A stretch of 64,000 bases of DNA, from the NCBI RefSeq assembly GCF_004340685.1, contig NZ_SLUN01000009.1:46950-110949 (forward strand), in the 5' to 3' direction. How positions within the stretch are numbered: the first letter of the stretch is position 1; every line of letters starts with the position of its first letter. Positions 17,375 to 26,305 of this stretch are shown one piece after another. Below the pieces are notes generated by a model. That model was not told where the DNA came from. It worked only from the letters and a program-made list of their open reading frames with translations, and ran no database searches. Origin of the DNA: Hydrogenispora ethanolica (lineage in GTDB: Bacteria > Bacillota > UBA4882 > UBA8346). The position numbers and the translations under genes were made by a program.

Positions 17375-17575
17375 GGTTCGTAGTGGTGGTTGTCTGAACC
17401 ATGATTCACAGGATGGAATGGTTATCATGATTGAATTTTGCGAGGGTATTATTAATGGTTGGTAGTTGGAGATTCTACTACGAGCTTGAATTATCATTCA
17501 GAATAACATCAACAACTACGAACCACGAACCTGAATTACATCCTGAATTAGCATCAACAGCATTCATACCCAAGA
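17375..17575 (+). repeat. Intergenic complementary-arm element
   Basis: Words ttcgtagtggtggttg and atggttggtagttgg are followed by acaactacgaaccacgaac words, as between the neighbouring genes. A stretch near 17400-17450 inside it is not repeat-like. Confidence 0.8.
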
Positions 17576-17609
17576 TCCAAGAACAAAAACGCGGGGAGAA
17601 ATTGAGCTA

Positions 17610-18182
17610 ATGGAGACCGGAAAGTTTCAAGATTTAGTTCTGGAGCATCTGGCCCGATTAACCCAGGAGGTTACGGGAATTCATTCGGATATTGACGAGT
17701 TGAAGACCGACGTGACTGGACTGAAGACCGATGTGGCGGCGCTACGGACGGATGTCGATGGGCTTAAGACTGAAGTTACCGGACTCAAGAAGGATGTTAA
17801 TGAGCTTAAGACCGATGTGGCCGGACTGAAGACCGATGTGGCAGCGCTGCGGACGGATGTCGATGAGCTGAAGACTGAAGTTACCGGACTTAAGAAGGAT
17901 GTTAGTGAACTTAGAGCGGATGTAACCGGACTGAAAACTGATGTAGCGGTGCTGAGAACGGATGTTGATGGGCTGAAAATTGATCTGGAAAAGGTCAAAG
18001 GATCCGTCATCCATATTGAGAACGATCATGGCCGGAAGCTAAACGCGCTCTTTGACGCCGGGGAAGTTTTGCTGGAAGCTAACGGTCGGATGCTCGAATC
18101 CCAGACTCGTTTCGAAACGAAACTGGACCGTTTAGCGCTGAAAGTCACCGCTCATGATGTTGTATTGCGCAAGGTGGAATGA
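17610..18182 (+). CDS. Heptad-repeat coiled-coil protein
   Basis: The 190-residue product begins METGKFQDLVLEHLARLTQE. Residues ~28-128 are tandem heptads such as LKTDVTG, LKTDVAA, LRTDVDG, LKTEVTG and LKKDVNE, coded by a 21-bp repeat. The hydrophobic L and V positions make a long parallel coiled coil. The C-terminal 60 residues are a non-repeated helical part (GRKLNALFDAGEVL to VVLRKVE). A ggggag site lies upstream. It is a longer paralogue of the 16534 product. Function is unknown; repeat number may vary. Confidence 0.75.
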   Translation: METGKFQDLVLEHLARLTQEVTGIHSDIDELKTDVTGLKTDVAALRTDVDGLKTEVTGLKKDVNELKTDVAGLKTDVAALRTDVDELKTEVTGLKKDVSELRADVTGLKTDVAVLRTDVDGLKIDLEKVKGSVIHIENDHGRKLNALFDAGEVLLEANGRMLESQTRFETKLDRLALKVTAHDVVLRKVE

Positions 18183-18194
18183 ACACGATGAAGT

Positions 18195-18355
18195 TCCAGA
18201 TGTTGTTGGTTGGTTTGGATTTATTGTTCTTGGTTCTTAGTTCTTGGTAGATTGACGAAGAGCGTTGTTAGTTGTTAAAACCAAGAACCTGAATGAGCAT
18301 TCAGAATCAACGTCAACAACCAAGAACCAGGAATATGAATTGACATCAAGAGTCA
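18195..18355 (+). repeat. Intergenic complementary-arm element, variant words
   Basis: gttcttggttcttagttcttgg words (18215-18250) face accaagaacctgaatg and aacaaccaagaaccagg words (18278-18330). The word differs from the earlier elements (CTTGG in place of GTAGTTGG), but the plan is the same. Confidence 0.8.
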
Positions 18356-18386
18356 ACATCAACATTAAAAACGAAGGAGTGATATT

Positions 18387-18962
18387 ATGCCATTACTAAG
18401 AGGTCAAAATGAAAAATACACCTATAAAGACTATCTAACTTGGCCGGATGAAGAAAGATATGAACTAATTGATGGCATTCCTCACTTGCAAGCCGCGCCC
18501 ATATGGCAACATCAGGTAATTTCACGTGAATTGTTAATCCAATTCGGTAATTATCTTCAAGGTAAGCCATGTCAAGTTTTTTCTACACCCTTTGATTTAA
18601 GATTACCAGAAAGTGATGAAAAGGATGAAGACGTAGCCAATGTATTGCAACCGGATATCCTTATTATATGTGATAAATCCAGACTTAAAGGAACAGGTTA
18701 TTATGGCGCGCCTACACTTATAATCGAAATTGTTTCTCCATCGTCCGGTAAGATGGATAAATTATATAAATTTAACAAATATGAGAAGGCTGGCGTTCAA
18801 GAATATTGGATAGTAGAGCCGGAAGAGAAAATTATCAATGTATTTACCCTTTTGGAAAACAATCGCTACGGTAGACCTGATGTATATTCTGAAGAAAATA
18901 GTGTTAAAGTTGGAGTTTTTCCAGATTTACTGATTGAATTAAAATCGGTATTTGCTTATTAG
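18387..18962 (+). CDS. Uma2-family (DUF820) putative nuclease
   Basis: The 191-residue protein shows the Uma2 pattern: YTYKDYLTWPDEERYELIDG, H at HQVISREL, FDLRLPE, a V-LQPDILIICD segment, then PTLIIEIVSPSSGKMDKLYK and GVQEYWIVEPEE. The D, E-I-V and K positions of the PD-(D/E)XK-type site look present. The family is abundant in cyanobacteria and some Firmicutes; most members have no known role. An aaggagtg site is upstream. It is AT-richer than the genes on either side and is flanked by complementary-arm repeats, which suggests it is mobile or passively carried. Confidence 0.85.
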   Translation: MPLLRGQNEKYTYKDYLTWPDEERYELIDGIPHLQAAPIWQHQVISRELLIQFGNYLQGKPCQVFSTPFDLRLPESDEKDEDVANVLQPDILIICDKSRLKGTGYYGAPTLIIEIVSPSSGKMDKLYKFNKYEKAGVQEYWIVEPEEKIINVFTLLENNRYGRPDVYSEENSVKVGVFPDLLIELKSVFAY

Positions 18963-18964
18963 AT

Positions 18965-19125
18965 GGACGAAGAGTGTGATTGGTAGGTAGTTGGCGGGTG
19001 GGGCGAAGAGCGTTGTTGGTTATTAGTTGTTAGTAGAACCAAGAACAATGAATCAACTTCAAGAATCAGCATCAACAACCAAGAACCTGAATCAGCAATC
19101 AGGTCAGCGTCAACAACCAGGAACT
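18965..19125 (+). repeat. Intergenic complementary-arm element
   Basis: ttggtaggtagttggcggg and ttgttggttattagttg words (18978-19035) face accaagaacaatgaatc and aacaaccaagaacctg words (19038-19125). Confidence 0.8.
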
Positions 19126-19144
19126 TTACCGAGGAGGATTTTAC

Positions 19145-20227
19145 GTGAGGAAAGCTTTGATAACCGGAATCACCGGGCAGGATGGTTCCTATTTGGCCGA
19201 GTTTTTGCTCGATAAAGGATATGAAGTTCATGGACTCATCCGCAGGGCGAGTTCGTTTAATACCAAAAGGATCGATCACTTGTTTGAGGATCCGGAAATT
19301 GGGAATAAAAGCCTTTTTCTTGACCATGGCGATTTAACGGATTCCAGCAATTTAAACCGGTTGATTGAAAAAATCCGGCCGGATGAGATTTATAATCTGG
19401 CGGCGCAAAGCCATGTCCAGGTGTCTTTTGAAGTACCTGAGTATACCGCGGAGACGGATGGGATTGGGACCTTGCGATTGCTGGATGCAATTAAAGAGAG
19501 TGGCGTAAAGACCAGATTCTATCAGGCATCAACGAGTGAGCTTTATGGTGGAATGCCCGGGACTGCTCCGCAGAGTGAAAAGACCCCCTTTTATCCGAGA
19601 AGCCCTTATGCCGCAGCAAAGCTTTATGCATACTGGATTACGGTGAATTACCGGGAAGGTTATGATCTGTTTGCTTGCAACGGCATATTATTTAATCATG
19701 AATCGCCGCGCAGAGGCGAGACTTTTGTTACAAGAAAAATTACTCGCGCTGTTGCAAATATTATGGCTGGGAAACAGGAGAAACTTTCTTTAGGAAACCT
19801 TGATGCCAAGCGCGACTGGGGTTTTGCGGGAGATTATGTCGAAGCAATGTGGCTGATTTTGCAACAGGAAAAGTCTCAGGATTATGTGATAGCGACGGGT
19901 GAGACGCATACCGTAAGGGAATTTGTCGAGCTATCCTTTAGGGAAGTCGGTATCGATATTGAATGGCATGGAACAGGAGTTAACGAAAAGGGTTATAATA
20001 AAAGGACGGGCAAGCTCCTGGTTGACGTCAATCCGAGATACTTCCGGCCAACCGAGGTGGAACTCTTGTGGGGAGACCCAACCAAGGCTGAAAGAGAATT
20101 GGGATGGAAGAGAAGGGTTGACTTTAAAGGGCTGGTGCGGATGATGGTCGAAGCCGACATTAAGGAATTGACGGGAGAAAGTGTCCAAGCTTATTTAGAG
20201 GCGAATGTAACAAACGTTAATTCATAG
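19145..20227 (+). CDS. gmd: GDP-mannose 4,6-dehydratase
   Basis: The 360-residue short-chain dehydratase converts GDP-mannose to GDP-4-keto-6-deoxymannose. It has the nucleotide-binding [15 protein letters not shown] (residues ~7-21), the [10 protein letters not shown] segment, the STSELYG motif with catalytic Thr/Glu neighbourhood, YxxxK as YAAAK, and [20 protein letters not shown]. The GTG start at 19145 follows a gaggagga site. With fcl at 20458 it makes GDP-L-fucose from the GDP-mannose supplied by ManC and ManB coded further on. Confidence 0.96.
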   Translation: MRKALITGITGQDGSYLAEFLLDKGYEVHGLIRRASSFNTKRIDHLFEDPEIGNKSLFLDHGDLTDSSNLNRLIEKIRPDEIYNLAAQSHVQVSFEVPEYTAETDGIGTLRLLDAIKESGVKTRFYQASTSELYGGMPGTAPQSEKTPFYPRSPYAAAKLYAYWITVNYREGYDLFACNGILFNHESPRRGETFVTRKITRAVANIMAGKQEKLSLGNLDAKRDWGFAGDYVEAMWLILQQEKSQDYVIATGETHTVREFVELSFREVGIDIEWHGTGVNEKGYNKRTGKLLVDVNPRYFRPTEVELLWGDPTKAERELGWKRRVDFKGLVRMMVEADIKELTGESVQAYLEANVTNVNS

Positions 20228-20239
20228 CATTAAGGATTG

Positions 20240-20400
20240 CATGGTAGGTAGGGGTTGGTGGTTGGTAGGATGTTTATAGTTGTTCGTGGTTGGTAGTTGG
20301 TGGTTCGTAAGTTGTTGGCTGTTTATGATATGACTAGAGAGTAGGCCTGAATTCGTTATTGAACAACGAACTACGAACCACGAACAATAGACCCAAGAAA
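20240..20400 (+). repeat. Intergenic complementary-arm element
   Basis: ggtaggggttggtggttgg and ttcgtggttggtagttgg words (20243-20310) face gaacaacgaactacgaacc words (20360-20390). Confidence 0.85.
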
Positions 20401-20457
20401 CATCACCAGCATTTAGGCATCTGGAGCATCTACGTTTCCATTAAGGAGTGAACCGGA

Positions 20458-21405
20458 TTGGATAAGGATAGCAAAATTTACGTGGCCGGCCATCGCGGTT
20501 TGGTCGGATCGGCCATCGTTAGGAATCTCGAAAGTAAGGGATATACCAATATTATCGGAAGAACCCATGCGGAGCTTGATTTGACCAATCAACAAGATGT
20601 AAGGGATTTTTTCGAAAAGGAACGGCCGGAATATGTATTTTTGGCAGCGGCGAAAGTCGGGGGGATTTATGCCAATAATATGTATCCGGCGGATTTTATC
20701 TACGAAAATTTGATGATCCAAAATAATATCATCAAGGCGGCTCATGATTACAAGGTTAAAAAGCTTCTATTTTTAGGGAGCACCTGTATCTATCCGAAAA
20801 TGGCTCCGCAACCCATTAAGGAAGAGTATTTGCTTTCGGGATATTTGGAACCGACCAATGAGGCTTATGCGCTTGCCAAGATTGCCGGACTCAAGATGTG
20901 TCAATTTTTTAAACGGCAATATGGGGATAATTTCATTAGTTGCATGCCGACCAATCTTTATGGGCCTAATGATAATTATGACTTGAATAATTCTCATGTG
21001 ATGCCGGCACTAATTAGGAAGTTTCATGAGGCAAAAATCAATAATTTACCCCAAGTTGAAGTTTGGGGGACAGGGAAACCACTTCGCGAGTTTTTGTATG
21101 TAGACGATATGGCCGATGCTTGCGTGTTCTTAATGGAAAACTATGATGGGGAAGAGCATGTTAATATCGGGACCGGGGAAGAGGTTTCGATCGGGGAATT
21201 GGCGGAATTGGTGAAAGATGTGGTTGGATTTGAAGGGAAGTTAGTGTTTAATTCGGAGAAACCTGATGGGACGCCAAGGAAGTTGACCGATGTGAGTAAG
21301 TTGCATGGGTTGGGGTGGAAGCACCGGGTTGAGTTGAGAGAGGGAGTAATAATGGCTTATCGTTGGTTCAGGGAGAATTATTTTAAAGAGGAAAAAGTTT
21401 CGTAA
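20458..21405 (+). CDS. fcl: GDP-L-fucose synthase
   Basis: The 315-residue enzyme epimerises and reduces GDP-4-keto-6-deoxymannose to GDP-L-fucose. Motifs seen: [14 protein letters not shown] (NADP site), the [11 protein letters not shown] segment, [11 protein letters not shown], and the YALAKIAG catalytic Tyr-Lys pair. [20 protein letters not shown] follows. The TTG start follows aaggagtg. It is the direct partner of gmd and the last gene before the AT-rich cassette; its 3' third is already richer in A and T. Confidence 0.96.
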   Translation: MDKDSKIYVAGHRGLVGSAIVRNLESKGYTNIIGRTHAELDLTNQQDVRDFFEKERPEYVFLAAAKVGGIYANNMYPADFIYENLMIQNNIIKAAHDYKVKKLLFLGSTCIYPKMAPQPIKEEYLLSGYLEPTNEAYALAKIAGLKMCQFFKRQYGDNFISCMPTNLYGPNDNYDLNNSHVMPALIRKFHEAKINNLPQVEVWGTGKPLREFLYVDDMADACVFLMENYDGEEHVNIGTGEEVSIGELAELVKDVVGFEGKLVFNSEKPDGTPRKLTDVSKLHGLGWKHRVELREGVIMAYRWFRENYFKEEKVS

Positions 21406-21411
21406 TTGAGA

Positions 21412-21522
21412 GAATTTCAAATCTCTTAAAAAAAACTTCGCAACACAATATATTGATAGATATATCTGGGCTTATCGCTATATATTGTGTTGTGAAGGGT
21501 ACATTATGGTAATTTGCAATTC
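21412..21522 (+). repeat. Palindromic 111-bp element, copy 1
   Basis: The element is nearly palindromic: gcaacacaatatattgata on the left pairs with the tatatattgtgttg region on the right, with gaatttcaaat/atttgcaattc at the ends. A second copy in the same orientation is at 34981-35090, and the inner ~85 bases are almost identical. The two copies bracket the AT-rich polysaccharide cassette. The size and terminal inverted repeats resemble a MITE. Confidence 0.85.
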
Positions 21523-21542
21523 TTTCAATTTGGAGATAACAG

Positions 21543-22358
21543 ATGAATATCGTTCAGTCAGATCCTAATCTTAATATAATTTTCAAACGCCAAGTTGATA
21601 AAAGCGAAATTCCTATTTGTAATATTCTCGGGGTAGAAATCGCTGCAATCAATATGGATTGGCTTCTGAAATATCTGAAAAAATATGTCAAAAATTCAAA
21701 AGGTAATCTTCTTGCGGGTGATTACATCTGTGTTTCAAATGTTCACACGACGATAACTTCATATGAGAATGAAGTCTATTGCAAAATTCAAAATGGTGGT
21801 CTAATGGCGATTCCAGATGGCGGGCCATTATCATCAATTGGTCGGAAACGCGGCCATCAACAGATGGAACGAACAACAGGCCCTAGTTTGATGGAAGAAC
21901 TATTTAAAATATCTGTTGAATGTGGGTATCGTCATTACTTCTATGGTTCTACTGAAGAAACATTAAACAAATTATACCAGATGTTGGAGAAAAATTATCC
22001 GGGAATCCAAATTGCCGGAATGTATAGCCCACCTTTTCGTCAAATGACTGAGAAGGAGGATGCAGCAATCATAAAATTAATCAATGATGCAAATCCAGAT
22101 TTTGTCTGGGTTGGACTAGGAGCTCCAAAACAGGAAAAGTGGATGGCTGAACATCAAGGAAAAATAAAGGGCTTAATGATTGGTGTCGGTGCCGGTTTTG
22201 ATTATTTTGCAGGTAATATTAAAAGAGCACCAGAATGGATGCAGAAGAACAATTTAGAATGGTTCTATAGATTAATTCAAGAACCTAAGAGGTTGCTTAG
22301 GAGATATCTCCACACTAACTGTAAATTTATTTGGCTAGCAGTGATTAGGGGAAAATAA
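21543..22358 (+). CDS. WecG/TagA/CpsF-family glycosyltransferase
   Basis: The 271-residue GT26 enzyme transfers a sugar (often ManNAc or a derivative) to a lipid-linked acceptor at the membrane. Motifs: an IPDGGPLSSIGR segment near residue 95 and TGPSLMEELF. YGSTEETLNKLYQMLEKNYPG and the VWVGLGAPKQEKWM signature follow, then GVGAGFDYFAGN and PEWMQKNNLEWFYRLIQEPKRL. The ggagata site is close to the ATG. It is the first gene of the AT-rich block. The wecB gene at 42020 could supply UDP-ManNAc for it. Confidence 0.92.
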   Translation: MNIVQSDPNLNIIFKRQVDKSEIPICNILGVEIAAINMDWLLKYLKKYVKNSKGNLLAGDYICVSNVHTTITSYENEVYCKIQNGGLMAIPDGGPLSSIGRKRGHQQMERTTGPSLMEELFKISVECGYRHYFYGSTEETLNKLYQMLEKNYPGIQIAGMYSPPFRQMTEKEDAAIIKLINDANPDFVWVGLGAPKQEKWMAEHQGKIKGLMIGVGAGFDYFAGNIKRAPEWMQKNNLEWFYRLIQEPKRLLRRYLHTNCKFIWLAVIRGK

Positions 22359-22359
22359 G

Positions 22360-23343
22360 ATGATCAAAGTAAGTATTATTGTTCCAGTTTATAACGTAGA
22401 AAAATATATCCGAAAATGTCTAGAATCTCTTGTAAATCAGACTCTTAAAGAAATTGAAATAATCGTGGTGAATGATGGTACTACTGATGGTTCCCAGTTA
22501 ATTATTGATGAGTTTGTTTCAAAGTACCCTGATTTAGTTCACTCTTTGATAAAAGAAAACGGTGGATTGTCAGACGCAAGAAATTTTGGGATACCTTATT
22601 GTAAAGGAGAGTATATCGGTTTTATTGATTCCGATGACTATATTAGATCGGATATGTATGAGAAAATGTATAACAAAGCAAAAGAAGAAAATAGTGACAT
22701 TGTAGTTTGTGACTACTATAAATCATATGCGTCTAAAGATGAATTAATTAAGGCTAAAAAATATGTAGACAAGAAAGATATGTTTATTGATACATTGGCT
22801 GCTGCATGGAACAAAATTTATCGAAGAGATTTGCTGGTTCAAACGGGGGTTATTTTTCCAAAAGGATTGATTTATGAGGATACTGAATTCTTTTGTAAAC
22901 TTATTCCTTATATTGAGGTGGCGAGTTATGTCCCAGAACCTTTTGTTTATTATGTACAGCGTAGTGGTTCGATAGCAAATACACAAAACAATAAAACTGC
23001 ACAAATCTTTCAAGTATTAGATAATATTCTGGATTATTATAAAGAAAGAAAACTATATGACGAATACCAATGCGAGTTAGAATATTTTTATATTAGAATT
23101 ATGCTAGGTAGTTCGATGGAGCGTATTTGTAGGATTAAAGATAAGGAACTACGAGATAATTTACTTTACAAAACCTATGATTTAATATCCAATAAATTTC
23201 CAAATTGGAAAAAGAATAGATATCTTAATGAAATAAAATCTTATAGACATGTATATATGAAACTGATTAATAAGTTAAGCTTATATTTTTTTGGAGATTT
23301 GTTAAGACACTATTTTGTTTTCAAGGACAAGGCTTTAAACTAG
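22360..23343 (+). CDS. GT2-family glycosyltransferase
   Basis: The 327-residue protein has a GT-A fold: VSIIVPVYNVEKYIRKCLESL at the N-terminus, then VVNDGTTDGS, GGLSDARNFG and the metal-binding DSDD in FIDSDDYI at about residue 92. ED in GLIYEDTEF is the likely general-base region. It adds one sugar to the repeat unit at the cytoplasmic membrane face; donor and linkage are unknown. It starts one base after the WecG stop codon, so the two are translationally close. Confidence 0.92.
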   Translation: MIKVSIIVPVYNVEKYIRKCLESLVNQTLKEIEIIVVNDGTTDGSQLIIDEFVSKYPDLVHSLIKENGGLSDARNFGIPYCKGEYIGFIDSDDYIRSDMYEKMYNKAKEENSDIVVCDYYKSYASKDELIKAKKYVDKKDMFIDTLAAAWNKIYRRDLLVQTGVIFPKGLIYEDTEFFCKLIPYIEVASYVPEPFVYYVQRSGSIANTQNNKTAQIFQVLDNILDYYKERKLYDEYQCELEYFYIRIMLGSSMERICRIKDKELRDNLLYKTYDLISNKFPNWKKNRYLNEIKSYRHVYMKLINKLSLYFFGDLLRHYFVFKDKALN

Positions 23344-23453
23344 ATAGATAAATTCTTTTATAGTTTGACGCAGAGGGAAGTGCTTTTTCAGAAAGTTACC
23401 GGATTGGAACATTCAATCATAGTTTTATACATTTAGGAATAACGGGTGAGTAA

Positions 23454-24641
23454 ATGAATGCATATTTAAAAAATGGGAAGATTTATATAGGGAATATATT
23501 ATATTTTCTTTTGTTAATTTATCCAACATTAGTTCTTGGGATTGCATATATATTTAAAGGCGATAATGTAACAACATTTGAAATTATATTATTTGCACTC
23601 ACGATAATATTATGTTGTATGTGTTGTAAATATAAAATAAATTATTTCACTGTATTACAAATTTGCATAGTTTTATCCTTATTAGTAGTCTCAATTTTAA
23701 GGGAAGAATCATCAACAGATTTTTTGGTATTTGTAAGTTTAATGATTACTCTTTTCTTTTTTGAAGTTTTTTCTAATAGATATAATTTAAGCGAGAATTT
23801 TTCGAGTTATCTATTAGATAAATCAAAAATTTATTATATCTCCCAGATAATATTTTATATCATACTTATTAAATCAGCTATTGAAAATGGGTTTCAAAGT
23901 GGTTGGGGAACAGAAGTATTAGCTGGTCCATTCTCATTAAGCCATAAGTTGGCATACCTTCTAACGTATTTGGTTTTAATCGGTGTATATCTTTTTGTGA
24001 AGAAGAGATCAAAACTAGCCATTGTTTTTGCAATAGTTAACATTTGCTTAGTTTTGATGACTGCCGTAAGAACAACACTATTTGCAATTGCCGTGATTGT
24101 ATTATATTTTTTAGTCAAAAAAAAGGCAAAATCAATTATATACGTACTTCTCATTGCTATTATTGGTTTGGTGATTTTACAACAAACTAATATTTTAGAT
24201 GCAGTTATTTTAAAGACAGATAATTCAAGGTTGGGCGGTAGTATTTCAAATGGAAGGCCAGCGATATTTTTATCTTCATTACAATATTTAACAAACGGAT
24301 CCTCGATACTAAAGTATCTTTTTGGCGGTGGAATTTCCAAATTATACTCTTGGAATTTCCACCATTACGGTCTAGAAATTCATGCGCATAACGATTTTTT
24401 GAATATTGCAGTATGCTATGGTTTACCGATGCTTATGGTATTTATAAGGCAATTAAAAATTTTTATATATGGTAAAAATGCAATATGGACACTATTATTT
24501 ATTCTTTCATTAGCATTTTTTAACGGCTTTTTTAATTATCATGAAGCTGTTATCTGCATGATTTTTATTAAAGTATTTTTCGAATACACATTCAATGATG
24601 TGGTTATAAAAATCCCTAATTTAAAATCTTTTGCAGAATAG
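23454..24641 (+). CDS. O-antigen polymerase-like membrane protein (Wzy candidate)
   Basis: The 395-residue protein has about ten to eleven hydrophobic segments and little else. A large outer loop near residues 260-310 contains the SNGRP segment and is followed by HAHNDFLN. An N-G-R loop followed by an H-x-H-N motif is usual in Wzy/O-antigen ligase proteins. It would join lipid-linked repeat units in the periplasm. As the only such protein in the cassette besides the flippase at 30611, it is the best Wzy candidate. The gene is strongly AT-rich. Confidence 0.75.
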   Translation: MNAYLKNGKIYIGNILYFLLLIYPTLVLGIAYIFKGDNVTTFEIILFALTIILCCMCCKYKINYFTVLQICIVLSLLVVSILREESSTDFLVFVSLMITLFFFEVFSNRYNLSENFSSYLLDKSKIYYISQIIFYIILIKSAIENGFQSGWGTEVLAGPFSLSHKLAYLLTYLVLIGVYLFVKKRSKLAIVFAIVNICLVLMTAVRTTLFAIAVIVLYFLVKKKAKSIIYVLLIAIIGLVILQQTNILDAVILKTDNSRLGGSISNGRPAIFLSSLQYLTNGSSILKYLFGGGISKLYSWNFHHYGLEIHAHNDFLNIAVCYGLPMLMVFIRQLKIFIYGKNAIWTLLFILSLAFFNGFFNYHEAVICMIFIKVFFEYTFNDVVIKIPNLKSFAE

Positions 24642-24678
24642 AAAGCTTAAAAAATATGACATTGTTTATATAATTTGC

Positions 24679-26248
24679 CACTAGCGTTGTATAAACCTAA
24701 GGAACAAAAGTCAAGCAGGGAGAGGCAAAAAGCAGCAAAAAAATGAGAAAAAGAAGAAACAGATAAGAAAAAACTCCTTATAATAGAGAGTAGAACAAGA
24801 AGCCCTTGTCTAATCCTCTAAAAAGGAGTGCCAAATGCAAGACAAGGATATCAAAACATCCACTTATAGTCAACTGTTTCAACCCATTTTTCAACAAAGA
24901 ATATTCGAACAACTCACTGAACTGGGGGTCGACAAGTACGTTAAAAAATTAAGCGCCATTCAATTAATACAACTTATTGCCCATGCCCAAATCCAACAAC
25001 AGGATAATTTACGGGAGATCACAAGCAACTTTTACAACGAAGATTTCTGTCGGGCGATTGGTCTTGAGTCGATTAGCGCTTCTCAAATTTCCCGTCGTTT
25101 GCGGACACTTCCGCCCGATGCCGTTAAACTGCTTTTCAAACAATCCTTGACGGAACTGGGAAGCCAAATTGGATTTGATAAATTAACGAAAGAACTGGGA
25201 CGGCTTCATCTGATTGATTCGAGTACCATCAGTCTTTGCTTAACCCGCTATCCATGGGCGATCTTTCGCCAGACCAAAAGTGGGATCAAACTCCATCTCC
25301 GCTTGCAATTTCAAGATGGAATCGCGCTCCCCGGGCAAGCGGTTATCACCAACGCCAAGGTGGCCGATAAACGAGAGATGGATGAATTGGTGGTCACGGA
25401 CAAAGACGCAATAAATGTGTTTGACCGGGGCTATATCGATTACCGGAAATTTGACCCGTACTGCCAAAAGGGAATCCGTTTCGTCACAAGATTAAAATGG
25501 AACGCCCTCATTGACGTAGTCAAAGACTTTCCGGTAAACGGGTCAATTCTTAAAGACCAACAAGTTTATCTGGGCGGCAATCAAACCAAAATGGAACATC
25601 CCCTCCGGCTGATCGAAGTTTTGGATACCCAAGGTGAGCGGATTGTCATCATCACCAATGATTTCGAACTGGAAGCGACCGCTGTTGGAGACTTATATCG
25701 CTACCGCTGGCAGATTGAACTGTTTTTCAAATGGCTCAAACAGCATTTCAGCATCAAACATTTTTACGGTTTGAGTATGCCGGCGGTTGAGAATCAGCTC
25801 TATATCGCGCTTTGCAGTTATTGTTTGCTGCTGCTGTTTAAATTAAAAACCGGCTATACCCATACGTTGCTGGAATTGACCCGAATCCTTAAAGTGAATA
25901 TCCATAAACCATTTGAGACCTTGCTGGAAAAATTGCGCCGCAATCCGCAGCGTCACTCTCGCGGAAGACACCGGACAGATTACGATTTGATTTATCGGAT
26001 GATTGAATGGCAATTTTTTGAGACTCGGGAGACCGATCATCTTGATGATCTGACTTATGACCCAATGTTCCTTTGAAAACTTTATAATGTAAATTTGTGG
26101 ATAAGGGCTTCTTGAATGGGTTGTACGGGAAGTCTAAACTCCTTAGAAAATTATCGATGGTTGTATGTACCATCATTTGATTATTATTCCATTAGAATTT
26201 ACTTTTTGCTGCTTTCCTTTGGAACTCTGGTTTTATGCAACGCTAGTG
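24679..26248 (+). mobile_element. IS4-family insertion sequence (1570 bp)
   Basis: The ends are imperfect inverted repeats starting cactagcgttgtataaacc on the left; the right end reads cactagcgttgcataaaacc on the other strand. A single transposase gene lies inside. No matching flanking duplication is visible, which could mean recombination or decay after insertion. It separates the Wzy and GT4 genes without disrupting either, and is richer in G+C than its surroundings. Confidence 0.85.
24835..26076 (+). CDS. IS4-family transposase
   Basis: The 413-residue protein has DDE residues at LIDSSTI (first Asp, ~residue 128), NVFDRGYID (second Asp, ~residue 195) and the YREK-type signature YRYRWQIELFFKWLKQH (Glu near residue 294). 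An N-terminal helical domain (TSTYSQLFQPIFQQRIFEQL) is typical. An aaaaggag site lies just before the ATG. The frame is intact, so the element could be active. Confidence 0.93.
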   Translation: MQDKDIKTSTYSQLFQPIFQQRIFEQLTELGVDKYVKKLSAIQLIQLIAHAQIQQQDNLREITSNFYNEDFCRAIGLESISASQISRRLRTLPPDAVKLLFKQSLTELGSQIGFDKLTKELGRLHLIDSSTISLCLTRYPWAIFRQTKSGIKLHLRLQFQDGIALPGQAVITNAKVADKREMDELVVTDKDAINVFDRGYIDYRKFDPYCQKGIRFVTRLKWNALIDVVKDFPVNGSILKDQQVYLGGNQTKMEHPLRLIEVLDTQGERIVIITNDFELEATAVGDLYRYRWQIELFFKWLKQHFSIKHFYGLSMPAVENQLYIALCSYCLLLLFKLKTGYTHTLLELTRILKVNIHKPFETLLEKLRRNPQRHSRGRHRTDYDLIYRMIEWQFFETRETDHLDDLTYDPMFL

Positions 26249-26305
26249 ACTCATTATAAAAAAGTAAAGAGTACTTTTAAATTTTTATTTTTTTGGAGAT
26301 GAAAA

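Noticed and set aside
16200-20400. CRISPR array
   Set aside because: The repeated words are of variable length and sequence, lack unique equal-length spacers, form complementary arms, and no cas gene is present.
24660-26260. Target-site duplication of the IS4 element
   Set aside because: The bases just outside the two ends do not match over 8-13 bp, so no duplication is claimed.
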